From contig CALUET010000014.1 of the NCBI GenBank assembly GCA_944319745.1, forward strand, positions 1-64,000: a stretch of 64,000 bases of DNA, in the 5' to 3' direction. Origin of the DNA: an uncultured Phocaeicola sp. (GTDB lineage: Bacteria > Bacteroidota > Bacteroidia > Bacteroidales > Bacteroidaceae). A model generated the notes under the pieces. That model saw only the letters and a program-made list of their open reading frames with translations. It was not told the DNA's origin and ran no database searches. A program made the position numbers and the translations under genes. This document shows positions 53,511 to 62,134 of this stretch, in pieces (within the stretch, counting starts at the first letter, position 1; each line of letters opens with the position of its first letter).

Positions 53511-53596
53511 TAAATAATTATTTGTCTGTTTTGATTCTTCTCCATATTTTGTAAACAATTAATAAACAAAAGAATAAACAGACAAATAATTATTTA
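53511..53596. repeat. 21-bp inverted repeat between the MCE gene and dnaA
   Basis: Arms at 53511-53531 and 53576-53596 are perfect 21-bp reverse complements, separated by 44 bp. Each arm contains the 12-bp palindrome AAATAATTATTT joined to GTCTGTTT (inward). A nested pair ATTCTT (53534-53539) / AAGAAT (53570-53575) extends the structure. It starts 26 bp after the MCE stop and ends about 220 bp before dnaA. Could be a large cruciform, a terminator stem, a regulator-binding pair or part of a replication origin. Confidence 0.8.
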
Positions 53597-53818
53597 TTCA
53601 TGCACTTTGAAAACCTTAATAAAACACTATATTACAAGCCTTTGAAAATAAACAATAGGGCTTTATTTCGTCCGAAAAATTCGTCTCAAACAAAAGATTG
53701 AAGCACAACATATTACAAAAACATTTCAAAAAACAAGAAAAATATCCATTTGTTTTTTCAGAATTTCCTTACGACATTTGCTGTATAGAAAGTTCGCTTT
53801 ATTAATAACAATACAAAT
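53597..53818. other. AT-rich leader of dnaA
   Basis: Very AT-rich sequence without genes. I looked for the DnaA box TTATNCACA on both strands and found no perfect copy, so there is no positive evidence for oriC here. No TAnnTTTG box was found close to dnaA either. Confidence 0.45.
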
Positions 53819-55228
53819 ATGACCGATAGCAATCAGGTCGTTGCATTATGGAATCATTGTCTGAATTTCATAAGAGATAATATCAACGCAACCGCCTTTA
53901 AGACATGGTTTGAGCCTATCGTACCATTAAAATACGAGAATAAGGCATTAACCATCGGGGTGCCCAGCCCCTTTTTCTACGAAATTTTGGAAGAAAAATA
54001 CGTAGACTTGTTACGTGCCGCCATATACAAAGAAGTAGGTGAAGGCACGGAACTCATGTACTCCGTTCTGGCAGATAAAACAAACGGCCTGAAAATGGAG
54101 ATAGAAGGAGGAAAAACTTCGTCGGCTTTGCCTTCTCAAACTGCTGTACGCAACGGGAACAAGGCTCCCAACCTTCCGCAAGCTCCGGTTGCTCAAGACT
54201 TGGATTCTCACTTAAATCCCAACTACAATTTCGAAAGTTTTATCAAAGGAAATAGTAACGAGTTCTCAAGAACCGTAGCAGAAACCGTAGCAAAAAATCC
54301 GGCACGTACCTTTAATCCTCTTTTTTTATACGGACAATCGGGTGTGGGAAAAACGCATCTTATTAATGCCATCGGTACACGTATAAAAGAATTGTATCCG
54401 GAAAAGCGCGTACTTTATGTTTCTGCTCATTTGTTTCAAGTGCAATATACAGACTCTGTGCGCACTAATCATTTCAATGATTTCATCAACTTTTACCAAA
54501 CCATTGATGTTTTAATCATCGATGATATACAAGAATTTGCAGGAGTAACCAAAACCCAAAACACATTCTTCCATATATTTAATCACCTTCATCAGAGCGG
54601 GAAGCAATTAATCCTGACATCCGACCGAGCTCCCGTCATGTTGCAAGGAATGGAAGAACGCTTGCTTACACGATTTAAATGGGGATTGGTGGCAGAATTG
54701 GAGAAGCCCGATTTGGAATTGCGCGAGAACATTCTTCGAAATAAAATCCATCGTGACGGATTAACAATACCAGATTCTGTCATTCACTACATCGCAGAAA
54801 ATGTAAACGAAAGCGTGCGCGAACTGGAAGGTATCATTAATTCGCTGCTGGCACAGTCTATTTTATTTAAAAGAGAAATCGATCTGGATTTAGCTCAACA
54901 CATCATACGCAAAGCAATACGCTGCACTGATAACAAACCTCTCACCGTGGAAGAAATCATACAAAAGGTTTGTGCACATTATAATATAGATAGTTCCGCC
55001 ATTCATACCAGGACACGTAAACGAGAAATTGTCCAGGTTAGACAAATTGCCATGTATTTGGCAAAAAAACATACCGATACATCTTTCTCAAAAATAGGAA
55101 AACTCATAGGGAACAAAGACCATGCAACTGTTTTACACGCCTGCAAAATTGTAAAGGACCAAGTCGAGGTAGACAAAACATTTAAAGCAGAAATCGACGA
55201 AATCGAAGTATCTTTAAAAAGCAGATAA
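53819..55228 (+). CDS. dnaA: Chromosomal replication initiator DnaA
   Basis: A 469-residue AAA+ initiator. Domain I ([24 protein letters not shown]), a variable linker (about 95-130), Walker [10 protein letters not shown] (172-180), Walker [13 protein letters not shown], sensor motif [24 protein letters not shown], and the DNA-binding domain IV with [22 protein letters not shown]. Full length. Preceded by a long AT-rich region with a 21-bp inverted repeat; followed by a long-armed terminator. Confidence 0.98.
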   Translation: MTDSNQVVALWNHCLNFIRDNINATAFKTWFEPIVPLKYENKALTIGVPSPFFYEILEEKYVDLLRAAIYKEVGEGTELMYSVLADKTNGLKMEIEGGKTSSALPSQTAVRNGNKAPNLPQAPVAQDLDSHLNPNYNFESFIKGNSNEFSRTVAETVAKNPARTFNPLFLYGQSGVGKTHLINAIGTRIKELYPEKRVLYVSAHLFQVQYTDSVRTNHFNDFINFYQTIDVLIIDDIQEFAGVTKTQNTFFHIFNHLHQSGKQLILTSDRAPVMLQGMEERLLTRFKWGLVAELEKPDLELRENILRNKIHRDGLTIPDSVIHYIAENVNESVRELEGIINSLLAQSILFKREIDLDLAQHIIRKAIRCTDNKPLTVEEIIQKVCAHYNIDSSAIHTRTRKREIVQVRQIAMYLAKKHTDTSFSKIGKLIGNKDHATVLHACKIVKDQVEVDKTFKAEIDEIEVSLKSR

Positions 55229-55246
55229 TTCATAATAAAAAAATAA

Positions 55247-55299
55247 CCGACGGGGAATTTGTTTTTACCACACGAATCGATAAACAAATTCCCCGTCGG
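55247..55299. terminator. Bidirectional terminator between dnaA and the nitroreductase gene
   Basis: Perfect 18-nt arms (55247-55264 and 55282-55299, core CCGACGGGGAATTTG), 17-nt loop. On the minus strand the stem runs into TTATTTTTTTATT, on the plus strand into CTTTATTTTA. Placed between convergent genes. Confidence 0.9.
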
Positions 55300-55319
55300 C
55301 CTTTATTTTAATAGATGGA

Positions 55320-56066
55320 TTATTTTTCAAATCCCTGTGCCTTTAAAGTAGCATGCAACGTTGCGGACATGCTCTCATTGTCCGCCTTCTTATACCGAAT
55401 ATCCGTAAATATTTGTGCCAGAGTTTCCGTATGATTAATTTCCACAAAATGTTTATTCTCCGGCAACGCCTCTTTATGAGCATAAATAGAATCTATCATA
55501 TCCGGAGTATAATCGTGATAGATTTCCTCATGAACAATACCACTTAAAGGCAAACGATCCGGCTGTTCCGGCTGTTCGTCCGGATATCCGACCGTAATCG
55601 TGGCCACCGGCATAACCAATTTCGGCAATCGAAGAATTTCCACAATTTGATCCGGATTATAAACGGTCGTCCCCAAATAACAAATTCCCAGCCCGTTTTC
55701 TTCTGCCAGCGTACAAAAGTTTTGCGTAACCAGCAGAGCATCTGTTGCGGCATTCAGGAAAGAAATCGGATTATCATAGCCGGGATTTGCCTTACGCTGA
55801 AGACACCATTTGGTAAAGCGGTTAAAGTCTGCACAAAAGGTCAGCACGACAGGGGCCGAAGTTACCATCGGCTGGTTAAAATGAGCAGGAGTCAATTTCT
55901 CTTTCATGGCAGCATCGCGCGTAACAATGACACTATACAACTGCATATTCCCCATTGTAGAAGCACGAAAAGCGTCTTCCAATAATCCGTTCAACAAATC
56001 ATTCGGAATATCCTGCGACGTGTATTTACGAATCGTACGACGATTCTTTATTGAATTCATGAGCAT
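55320..56066 (-). CDS. Nitroreductase-family FMN oxidoreductase
   Basis: A 248-residue flavoprotein. FMN-binding N-terminus IKNRRTIRKYTSQDIPNDLLNGLLEDAFRAST and middle motifs ENGLGICYLGTTVYNPDQIVEILRLP and PVATITVGYPDEQP are typical of NADPH nitro/flavin reductases. The first codons MLMNS allow two ATG starts; MNSIKNRR (56060) is equally good. Substrate not predictable. Monocistronic. Confidence 0.9.
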   Translation of the reverse strand: MLMNSIKNRRTIRKYTSQDIPNDLLNGLLEDAFRASTMGNMQLYSVIVTRDAAMKEKLTPAHFNQPMVTSAPVVLTFCADFNRFTKWCLQRKANPGYDNPISFLNAATDALLVTQNFCTLAEENGLGICYLGTTVYNPDQIVEILRLPKLVMPVATITVGYPDEQPEQPDRLPLSGIVHEEIYHDYTPDMIDSIYAHKEALPENKHFVEINHTETLAQIFTDIRYKKADNESMSATLHATLKAQGFEK

Positions 56067-56470
56067 CTTTTTATTAAAACAACACTAACAAAGGTACAAG
56101 ATCTTTCCTTCTTTTCAAAAGAATGTAAGCAAAAAAATATTATTTGTCGCACAATATTTCGATAAAAGCCTGCGAGAAACGATTACATGCCACACAAACA
56201 AAATAATCAAGTTTATTCACCAACAGAGAAACACTGTTGCACGTTTTGGTAAACTTTTCCGCAGGCATCATAATATTACTCAATTAATTATCAACAAAAT
56301 AACAAATTAAAATAGAAAACTTTCAAATTATGTTCATAACTTTTTATGCTTTTATTTTGTCAAACAAAAAAACATTTTTAGCTTTGCAATACCTGTTATT
56401 AACGAAGCGAACTTTCTTTCTATACAAAAAAGAACTATTCTACAAACAAAACTCTTTAATCTATTAGGAA
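56067..56470. other. Leader of nrdJ with hairpins and promoter
   Basis: A 404-bp gap. It contains GCCTGCGAGAAA (56168-56179) that pairs with TTTCCGCAGGC (56256-56266) over 11 bp with one bulge, enclosing a hairpin CAACAG/CTGTTG (56221-56239). A promoter lies downstream of these at 56356-56386. I see no B12-box resembling a cobalamin riboswitch. Confidence 0.5.
56356..56386 (+). promoter_or_regulatory. Promoter of nrdJ
   Basis: TTTG (56356-56359), 19 bp, TAGCTTTG (56379-56386): perfect Bacteroides spacing, giving a leader of about 80 nt before the GTG start. Confidence 0.7.
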
Positions 56471-59017
56471 GTGGAAAAGAAAACTTACAGCTACGATGAA
56501 GCATACGACGCTTCATTAGAGTACTTCAACGGAGATGAACTTGCCGCGCGTGTATGGGTAAACAAATACGCGGTTAAGGACTCTTTTGGGAATATCTATG
56601 AAAAATCACCAGTAGATATGCATTGGCGCATTGCCAACGAAATAGCACGCATTGAGAATCGTTACCCAAATTCTTTAAGCTCTCAAGAACTATTCGACCT
56701 GTTTGATCATTTCAAATACATCATTCCGCAAGGAAGCCCGATGACGGGAATAGGAAATGATTACCAGATTGCTTCGTTATCAAACTGCTTCGTTATCGGA
56801 TTAGACGGCTCAGCCGATTCTTACGGAGCTATCATCCGTATTGACGAAGAACAGGTTCAACTTATGAAACGCCGCGGCGGTGTGGGGCACGACCTGTCAC
56901 ATATCCGTCCGAAAGGCTCGCCGGTTAAAAATTCGGCGCTGACATCCACCGGACTTGTTCCTTTTATGGAACGCTACTCAAACTCAACCCGTGAAGTGGC
57001 ACAGGACGGACGCCGGGGAGCTTTAATGCTCAGTGTATCCATAAAGCACCCGGATTCTGAAGCTTTCATCGACGCGAAAATGACAGAAGGAAAGGTTACG
57101 GGAGCAAATGTTTCCGTAAAACTGGATGATGAATTTATGCGTGCGGCAATAGAGAACCGCATGTACACCCAGCAATACCCCATCGATTCCGACAATCCAA
57201 AAGTAAAAAAAGAAATCAACGCATCGGACTTATGGAAAAAGATCGTGCACAACGCATGGAAATCGGCCGAACCGGGAGTACTTTTCTGGGATACAATCAT
57301 CCGCGAATCCGTACCCGATTGTTATGCAGACCTCGGATTCCGCACGGTTTCAACGAATCCTTGCGGCGAAATTCCGCTCTGCCCTTACGACTCATGCCGC
57401 CTGCTGGCCATTAATTTATATTCGTACGTGGTCAATCCTTTCACACCGGAAGCTTACTTCGACTTCGACCTTTTCAAAAAACATGTCGCACTGGCTCAAC
57501 GAATCATGGACGACATCATCGACCTTGAACTCGAAAAGATAGAACGAATCATAGAAAAGATCGATTCCGACCCCGAAAGCGAAGAGGTAAAAGGGACCGA
57601 ACGTCATTTGTGGGAAAAGATATATCGTAAATCGGGATTAGGCCGCCGTACCGGTGTAGGTATCACCGCAGAAGGCGATATGTTGGCAGCTATGGGCTTA
57701 CGTTACGGCACGGAAGAAGCAACTACCTTCTCCGAAGAAGTTCATAAAACGATAGCTTTAGAGGCATACCGCTCGTCGGTTGTCATGGCAAAAGAGCGCG
57801 GTGCATTCGAAATATACGATTCCGAACGTGAAAAGAACAATCCGTTTATCAATCGTCTGAAAGAAGCCGATGCAAAACTTTACGAAGACATGACAAAATA
57901 CGGACGAAGAAACATCGCATGTCTTACCATTGCCCCCACAGGAACCACCAGTCTTATGACACAAACAACCTCGGGTATCGAACCGGTATTCATGCCTGTT
58001 TACAAACGCCGCCGCAAAGTTAATCCCAATGACGAGAATGCACACATCGATTTTGTGGACGAAACGGGTGATGCTTTCGAAGAATATACCGTATTCCATC
58101 ACAAATTCCTCGTGTGGATGAAAGTAAACGGATATGATCCGAACAAGAAATACACACAGGAAGAAATCGATGAACTGGTTGCAAAATCGCCTTACTACAA
58201 AGCAACATCGAACGATGTAGACTGGCTGATGAAAGTAAAAATGCAGGGACGCATCCAGAAATGGGTAGATCACTCCATAAGCGTGACCATAAACCTGCCT
58301 AACAATGTAGATGAAGATTTGGTTAACCGCCTGTATGTAGAGGCATGGAAGTCGGGATGCAAGGGCTGCACCGTATACAGAGACGGCTCCCGCTCGGGCG
58401 TTTTAATATCGATAAAGAAGAAAAACGACAAGGAAGAAGAGGAAGAATGTCACTGTAAACCGCCTCAAGTAGTGGAGGTTCGTCCGCGTGTCCTCGAGGC
58501 CGATGTCGTACGTTTCCAGAATAATAAAGACAAATGGGTGGCATTTGTCGGACTATTGGACGGCCGCCCCTACGAAATCTTCACTGGTCTGCAGGACGAC
58601 GACGAAGGCATCTTACTGCCCAAATCGGTTACAACGGGAAAAATCATCAAGAACTATGACGAAAACGGTGTGAAGCATTACGACTTCCAATTCGAGAACA
58701 AACGCGGATACAAGATGACAGTAGAGGGATTGTCCGAAAGGTTCAATAAAGAATATTGGAACTATGCAAAACTTATCTCGGGAGTCCTTCGCTGGAGAAT
58801 GCCGATAGAACAGGTCATAAAACTGGTTAATTCGCTCCAACTTGACAGCGAAAACATCAACACTTGGAAAAACGGCGTTGTCAGAGCCTTGAAAAAGTAC
58901 GTACAAGACGGCACCGAAGCCAGAGGAGTAAAATGCCCGAATTGTGGAAACGAAACCTTGGTTTACCAGGAAGGATGCCTGATTTGTAAAACTTGCGGCT
59001 CTTCACGCTGCGGATAA
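56471..59017 (+). CDS. nrdJ: Adenosylcobalamin-dependent (class II) ribonucleotide reductase
   Basis: An 848-residue enzyme that reduces ribonucleotides with B12-generated radicals, independent of oxygen. Starts at GTG (no upstream in-frame ATG); first residues EKKTYSYDEAYDASLEYF fit the family. Motifs: ASLSNCFVIG, RRGGVGHDLSHIRPKGS, STNPCGEIPLCPYDSCRL, IAPTGTTSLMTQTTSGIEPVF, GCTVYRDGSRSG. The C-terminus CPNCGNETLVYQEGCLICKTCGSSRCG has several CxxC pairs that bind zinc and relay thiols. Full length. folB starts 9 bp after its stop and is probably cotranscribed. Confidence 0.95.
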   Translation: MEKKTYSYDEAYDASLEYFNGDELAARVWVNKYAVKDSFGNIYEKSPVDMHWRIANEIARIENRYPNSLSSQELFDLFDHFKYIIPQGSPMTGIGNDYQIASLSNCFVIGLDGSADSYGAIIRIDEEQVQLMKRRGGVGHDLSHIRPKGSPVKNSALTSTGLVPFMERYSNSTREVAQDGRRGALMLSVSIKHPDSEAFIDAKMTEGKVTGANVSVKLDDEFMRAAIENRMYTQQYPIDSDNPKVKKEINASDLWKKIVHNAWKSAEPGVLFWDTIIRESVPDCYADLGFRTVSTNPCGEIPLCPYDSCRLLAINLYSYVVNPFTPEAYFDFDLFKKHVALAQRIMDDIIDLELEKIERIIEKIDSDPESEEVKGTERHLWEKIYRKSGLGRRTGVGITAEGDMLAAMGLRYGTEEATTFSEEVHKTIALEAYRSSVVMAKERGAFEIYDSEREKNNPFINRLKEADAKLYEDMTKYGRRNIACLTIAPTGTTSLMTQTTSGIEPVFMPVYKRRRKVNPNDENAHIDFVDETGDAFEEYTVFHHKFLVWMKVNGYDPNKKYTQEEIDELVAKSPYYKATSNDVDWLMKVKMQGRIQKWVDHSISVTINLPNNVDEDLVNRLYVEAWKSGCKGCTVYRDGSRSGVLISIKKKNDKEEEEECHCKPPQVVEVRPRVLEADVVRFQNNKDKWVAFVGLLDGRPYEIFTGLQDDDEGILLPKSVTTGKIIKNYDENGVKHYDFQFENKRGYKMTVEGLSERFNKEYWNYAKLISGVLRWRMPIEQVIKLVNSLQLDSENINTWKNGVVRALKKYVQDGTEARGVKCPNCGNETLVYQEGCLICKTCGSSRCG

Positions 59018-59026
59018 AACCACGCC

Positions 59027-59395
59027 ATGCAACTCTGCGATATGCACATCCGTTTCAACGGATTGAAATTTTATGCTTATCACGGCGTGCTTCCTCAGGA
59101 AAGACGTGTAGGTGCCGAATATACTCTGAACCTACGCCTTGCGTTAAACTTTGCAGAAGCTGCCACCACAGACCGTATAGAAGATACCGTAAGCTATGCG
59201 GATGTGTTTGAAAGCATAAAGAAAGAGATGGATATCCCGGCAAATCTGTTAGAGCATGCGGCCTATCGCATTGCCCGGCGGTTGCTGGAAGATTTTCCAA
59301 AACTTACCGAGGTTTACATCGAGTTGTACAAACAAAATCCTCCGATGAATGCCGACTGTTCACAAACCGGTATATCGCTTTGCCTGAGAAAATAA
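59027..59395 (+). CDS. folB: Dihydroneopterin aldolase
   Basis: A 122-residue folate-synthesis enzyme that cleaves dihydroneopterin. FNGLKFYAYHGVLPQERRVGAEYTLNL carries the conserved GxHGxxxxE-like signature, followed by DTVSYADVFESIKKEM and EVYIELYKQNPPM with the catalytic Lys. The start MQLCD may be extended; the MHIRFNG ATG five codons later is also possible. Ends at a strong terminator. Confidence 0.93.
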   Translation: MQLCDMHIRFNGLKFYAYHGVLPQERRVGAEYTLNLRLALNFAEAATTDRIEDTVSYADVFESIKKEMDIPANLLEHAAYRIARRLLEDFPKLTEVYIELYKQNPPMNADCSQTGISLCLRK

Positions 59396-59407
59396 AGGTC
59401 ACCATAC

Positions 59408-59449
59408 AAAAACGTCCCGATATGCATAACAACATATCGGGACGTTTTT
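59408..59449. terminator. Bidirectional terminator between folB and gltA
   Basis: Perfect 17-nt arms (59408-59424 and 59433-59449; core ACGTCCCGATATG), 8-nt loop. T runs exist in both directions, fitting convergent folB and gltA. Confidence 0.9.
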
Positions 59450-59490
59450 TATAAAAGATACCCGCGTTTCACCCAAAACAAGGGTATGAA

Positions 59491-60831
59491 TCAGCGGTCG
59501 GTTATAGGCACATACGACACTTCATCGATAACATTTTTATATGCCGGGCGAATTATGCGCCGTCCTTCAAAGTTCAATTCCTCGATACGATGCGCCGTCC
59601 ATCCCACAATTCGCGCCATCGCAAAAAGAGGCGTGTAGATCTCCAACGGCAAACCCATCAGTTCATAAATAAAACCGGAGTAGAAATCTACGTTAGAGCA
59701 GACTTTCTTCTTGGAACCTTTTACCTTTTTAAAACACTCTATTGCCCGTTGTTCCAACAGTTCAAGGAAAGCAAATTCTTTCTCGTTCCCCTTCTCTGAC
59801 ACCAATTCCCCAGCAAGTTCTTTCAACAGCATGGCACGCGGATCGGAAATCGTGTAGACAGCATGCCCGATACCATATATCAATCCGCTCCCATCGTAGG
59901 CTTCTTTATTCAACATACGGATAAGATATGTATCAATCTCATCGACGTTTGTCCAATCAGAAATCACCTCTTTCAAATGATGAAACATTTTTACCACCTG
60001 AATGTTTGCCCCTCCGTGCAAAGGTCCCTTCAGCGATCCGATACCCGCCGCAATACTTGAATAAGTATCCGTACGGGTGGAACTGGTAACTCTCACGGTA
60101 AACGTCGAGTTGTTTCCGCCTCCATGCTCTGCCTGAAGCACAAGAAGCAAATCAAGCATCCGCGCTTCCAGCGGGGTATATTCCTTTTTTATCATGTAAA
60201 GAAAGTTTTCCGCCAAAGAAAGATTCTCATGCGGATGACGAATATGCAAGGAACGTCCGTGTGTACTGTGGCGGTATATATTATAAGCGTATGCTATGAT
60301 GGTGGGAAATTTGGAGATCAGCTCAATAGACTGCCGCATCAGGTTATCACGCGAAATATCATCGGGATTCGGATCGAATGTGTACATTTCAAGTACACTC
60401 CGCGCCAAAATGTTCATGATATTCTGTCCCTCCAGATCAATGATATTCATCGTCGTCTTCTTATCCAGCGGCATATTGTCATTAATAAGCTCTTTAAAGG
60501 CAGCCAACTGCTCGCTATCCGGAAGCTCTCCCGACAACAACAGGTAAGCAACCTCCTCAAATCCGAAACGTTTTTCCCGCAACAATGCATGAACAATATC
60601 GTCCAAATCGTACCCCCGATAGTAAAGTTTACCGGGAATAGCCTTCAAGCCTTCATCCGTACGCTCGTATCCTACCACATTACCGATCTTGGTCAATCCG
60701 ACCAACACTCCCGTGCCGTCTTCATTACGCAAGCCACGTTTTACATTATACTTCGAAAACAATTCATTATCGATACGGCAAGCCTGTTTCGCACATTCGG
60801 ATAATTTATATACAATGTATTCTTTTTTCAT
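59491..60831 (-). CDS. gltA: Citrate synthase
   Basis: A 446-residue enzyme condensing oxaloacetate and acetyl-CoA. Catalytic His motifs: GPLHGGANIQVVKMF and GIGHAVYTISDPRA; a third conserved block is HGGGNNSTFTVRVTSSTRTD. I start at the ATG giving MKKEYIVYKL; the two-codon longer frame needs a GTG. The N-terminal 50 residues are longer than in hexameric E. coli GltA, as usual for Bacteroidales. Last gene of the acn-icd-gltA set (31-bp gap to icd), which would make 2-oxoglutarate for glutamate synthesis. Confidence 0.93.
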   Translation of the reverse strand: MKKEYIVYKLSECAKQACRIDNELFSKYNVKRGLRNEDGTGVLVGLTKIGNVVGYERTDEGLKAIPGKLYYRGYDLDDIVHALLREKRFGFEEVAYLLLSGELPDSEQLAAFKELINDNMPLDKKTTMNIIDLEGQNIMNILARSVLEMYTFDPNPDDISRDNLMRQSIELISKFPTIIAYAYNIYRHSTHGRSLHIRHPHENLSLAENFLYMIKKEYTPLEARMLDLLLVLQAEHGGGNNSTFTVRVTSSTRTDTYSSIAAGIGSLKGPLHGGANIQVVKMFHHLKEVISDWTNVDEIDTYLIRMLNKEAYDGSGLIYGIGHAVYTISDPRAMLLKELAGELVSEKGNEKEFAFLELLEQRAIECFKKVKGSKKKVCSNVDFYSGFIYELMGLPLEIYTPLFAMARIVGWTAHRIEELNFEGRRIIRPAYKNVIDEVSYVPITDR

Positions 60832-60862
60832 AAGCACAATTTACATTAAATTATAAATGCCA

Positions 60863-62122
60863 TCACAGCAATTCAACTATACGCTGCCCGAATTCATCTG
60901 TTGCAAGCGAAGTCCCGTTCGGCATAAACCGAGCCAGATCATTCGTAGCCTCTCCATTTTCAAACGCCTTCTCCAGCGCATTTGTTATCAGAACGGCAGC
61001 TTCGTCCCATCCTATATACTCAAGCATCATCACAGACGACAGGAGCAATGAACAAGGATTGACGACATTTTTTCCTGCAATATTCGGGGCTGTACCATGA
61101 GTAGCCTCAAAAATAGCGTGCTTGGTCGCATAATTTATATTTGCTCCCGGAGCGATTCCAATGCCTCCAACCATAGCGGCCAACTGATCCGAGATATAAT
61201 CTCCGTTCAAATTCAGTGTTGCAATTACCGAATAATCGTCAGGCATCAGCAAGGTATTCTGCAGGAATGCGTCGGCTATACAGTCCTTTACTATCAACTT
61301 ACCGGTATTTACAGCCTCGGCAATCGCCGCCTTTGCCGATTCTTCACCCAAATCATGTTTCAACTTGTCGTATTGATTCATCGTAAACGTGCTTTCGGCA
61401 AATTCCGTTTCGGCAACCTCATACCCCCAACGTTTGAATCCGCCTTCCGTAAACTTCATAATGTTTCCTTTATGCACCAGCGTAACCGAAGGCAGTTTAT
61501 GCTGCAAAGCAAAAGAAATAGCGGCACGAACCAAACGTTTCGAACCCTCGACCGATACCGGTTTCACGCCGAAAGCAGAAGTTTCGGGGAAACGAACCTT
61601 TGTCACTCCCATTTCATTTTGCAGGAAATTCAAGAATTTTTTAGCTTCCGGAGTGCCTTGTTCCCACTCTATCCCGGCATAAATATCTTCGGTATTTTCC
61701 CGGAAAATATACATATCTACATTTTGCGGTTCTTTCAACGGTGAGACAACTCCCTTAAACCACCGCACGGGACGCAAACAAACGTACAAATCGAGTGTCT
61801 GGCGCAATGCAACATTCAAAGAAGTTATTCCGCCTCCCACAGGTGTGGTCAACGGACCTTTTATTCCGATCAAATAATCGCGGAAAGCCGCCAATGTAGA
61901 TTCCGGCAACCACTCTCCCACTTGTTTAAACGCTTTTTCGCCGGCCAACACTTCCATCCATTCTATGGAACGTTTTCCATCATAAGCAATCTTTACCGCT
62001 TCATTAACTATTTTCTGGCAAACCGGTGTAATTTCTGCACCAACTCCGTCACCTTCTATAAAAGGAACCGTCACGCAATCGGGGACAACCAACTGTCCGC
62101 TTTGTACATAAACTTTACTCAT
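60863..62122 (-). CDS. icd: NADP-dependent isocitrate dehydrogenase
   Basis: A 419-residue bacterial-type enzyme oxidising isocitrate to 2-oxoglutarate. Motifs: FIEGDGVGAEITP, the phosphorylation/substrate region VEGSKRLVRAAISFALQ, LVHKGNIMKFTEGGF, and DDYSVIATLNLNGDYISDQLAAMVGGIGIAPGAN with the metal-binding Asp residues; the NADP site is in ATHGTAPNIAGKNVVNP. Located 12 bp after acn and 31 bp before gltA. Confidence 0.95.
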   Translation of the reverse strand: MSKVYVQSGQLVVPDCVTVPFIEGDGVGAEITPVCQKIVNEAVKIAYDGKRSIEWMEVLAGEKAFKQVGEWLPESTLAAFRDYLIGIKGPLTTPVGGGITSLNVALRQTLDLYVCLRPVRWFKGVVSPLKEPQNVDMYIFRENTEDIYAGIEWEQGTPEAKKFLNFLQNEMGVTKVRFPETSAFGVKPVSVEGSKRLVRAAISFALQHKLPSVTLVHKGNIMKFTEGGFKRWGYEVAETEFAESTFTMNQYDKLKHDLGEESAKAAIAEAVNTGKLIVKDCIADAFLQNTLLMPDDYSVIATLNLNGDYISDQLAAMVGGIGIAPGANINYATKHAIFEATHGTAPNIAGKNVVNPCSLLLSSVMMLEYIGWDEAAVLITNALEKAFENGEATNDLARFMPNGTSLATDEFGQRIVELL

Positions 62123-62134
62123 AATCCTAAAATT

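Noticed and set aside
53486-53818. Replication origin (oriC) next to dnaA
   Set aside because: AT-rich and with a large inverted repeat, but no perfect DnaA box was found on either strand, so an origin is not supported.
56067-56470. Cobalamin riboswitch in front of nrdJ
   Set aside because: I looked for a B12-box-like conserved core and found none; the stems present are of a different size and the promoter lies downstream of them.
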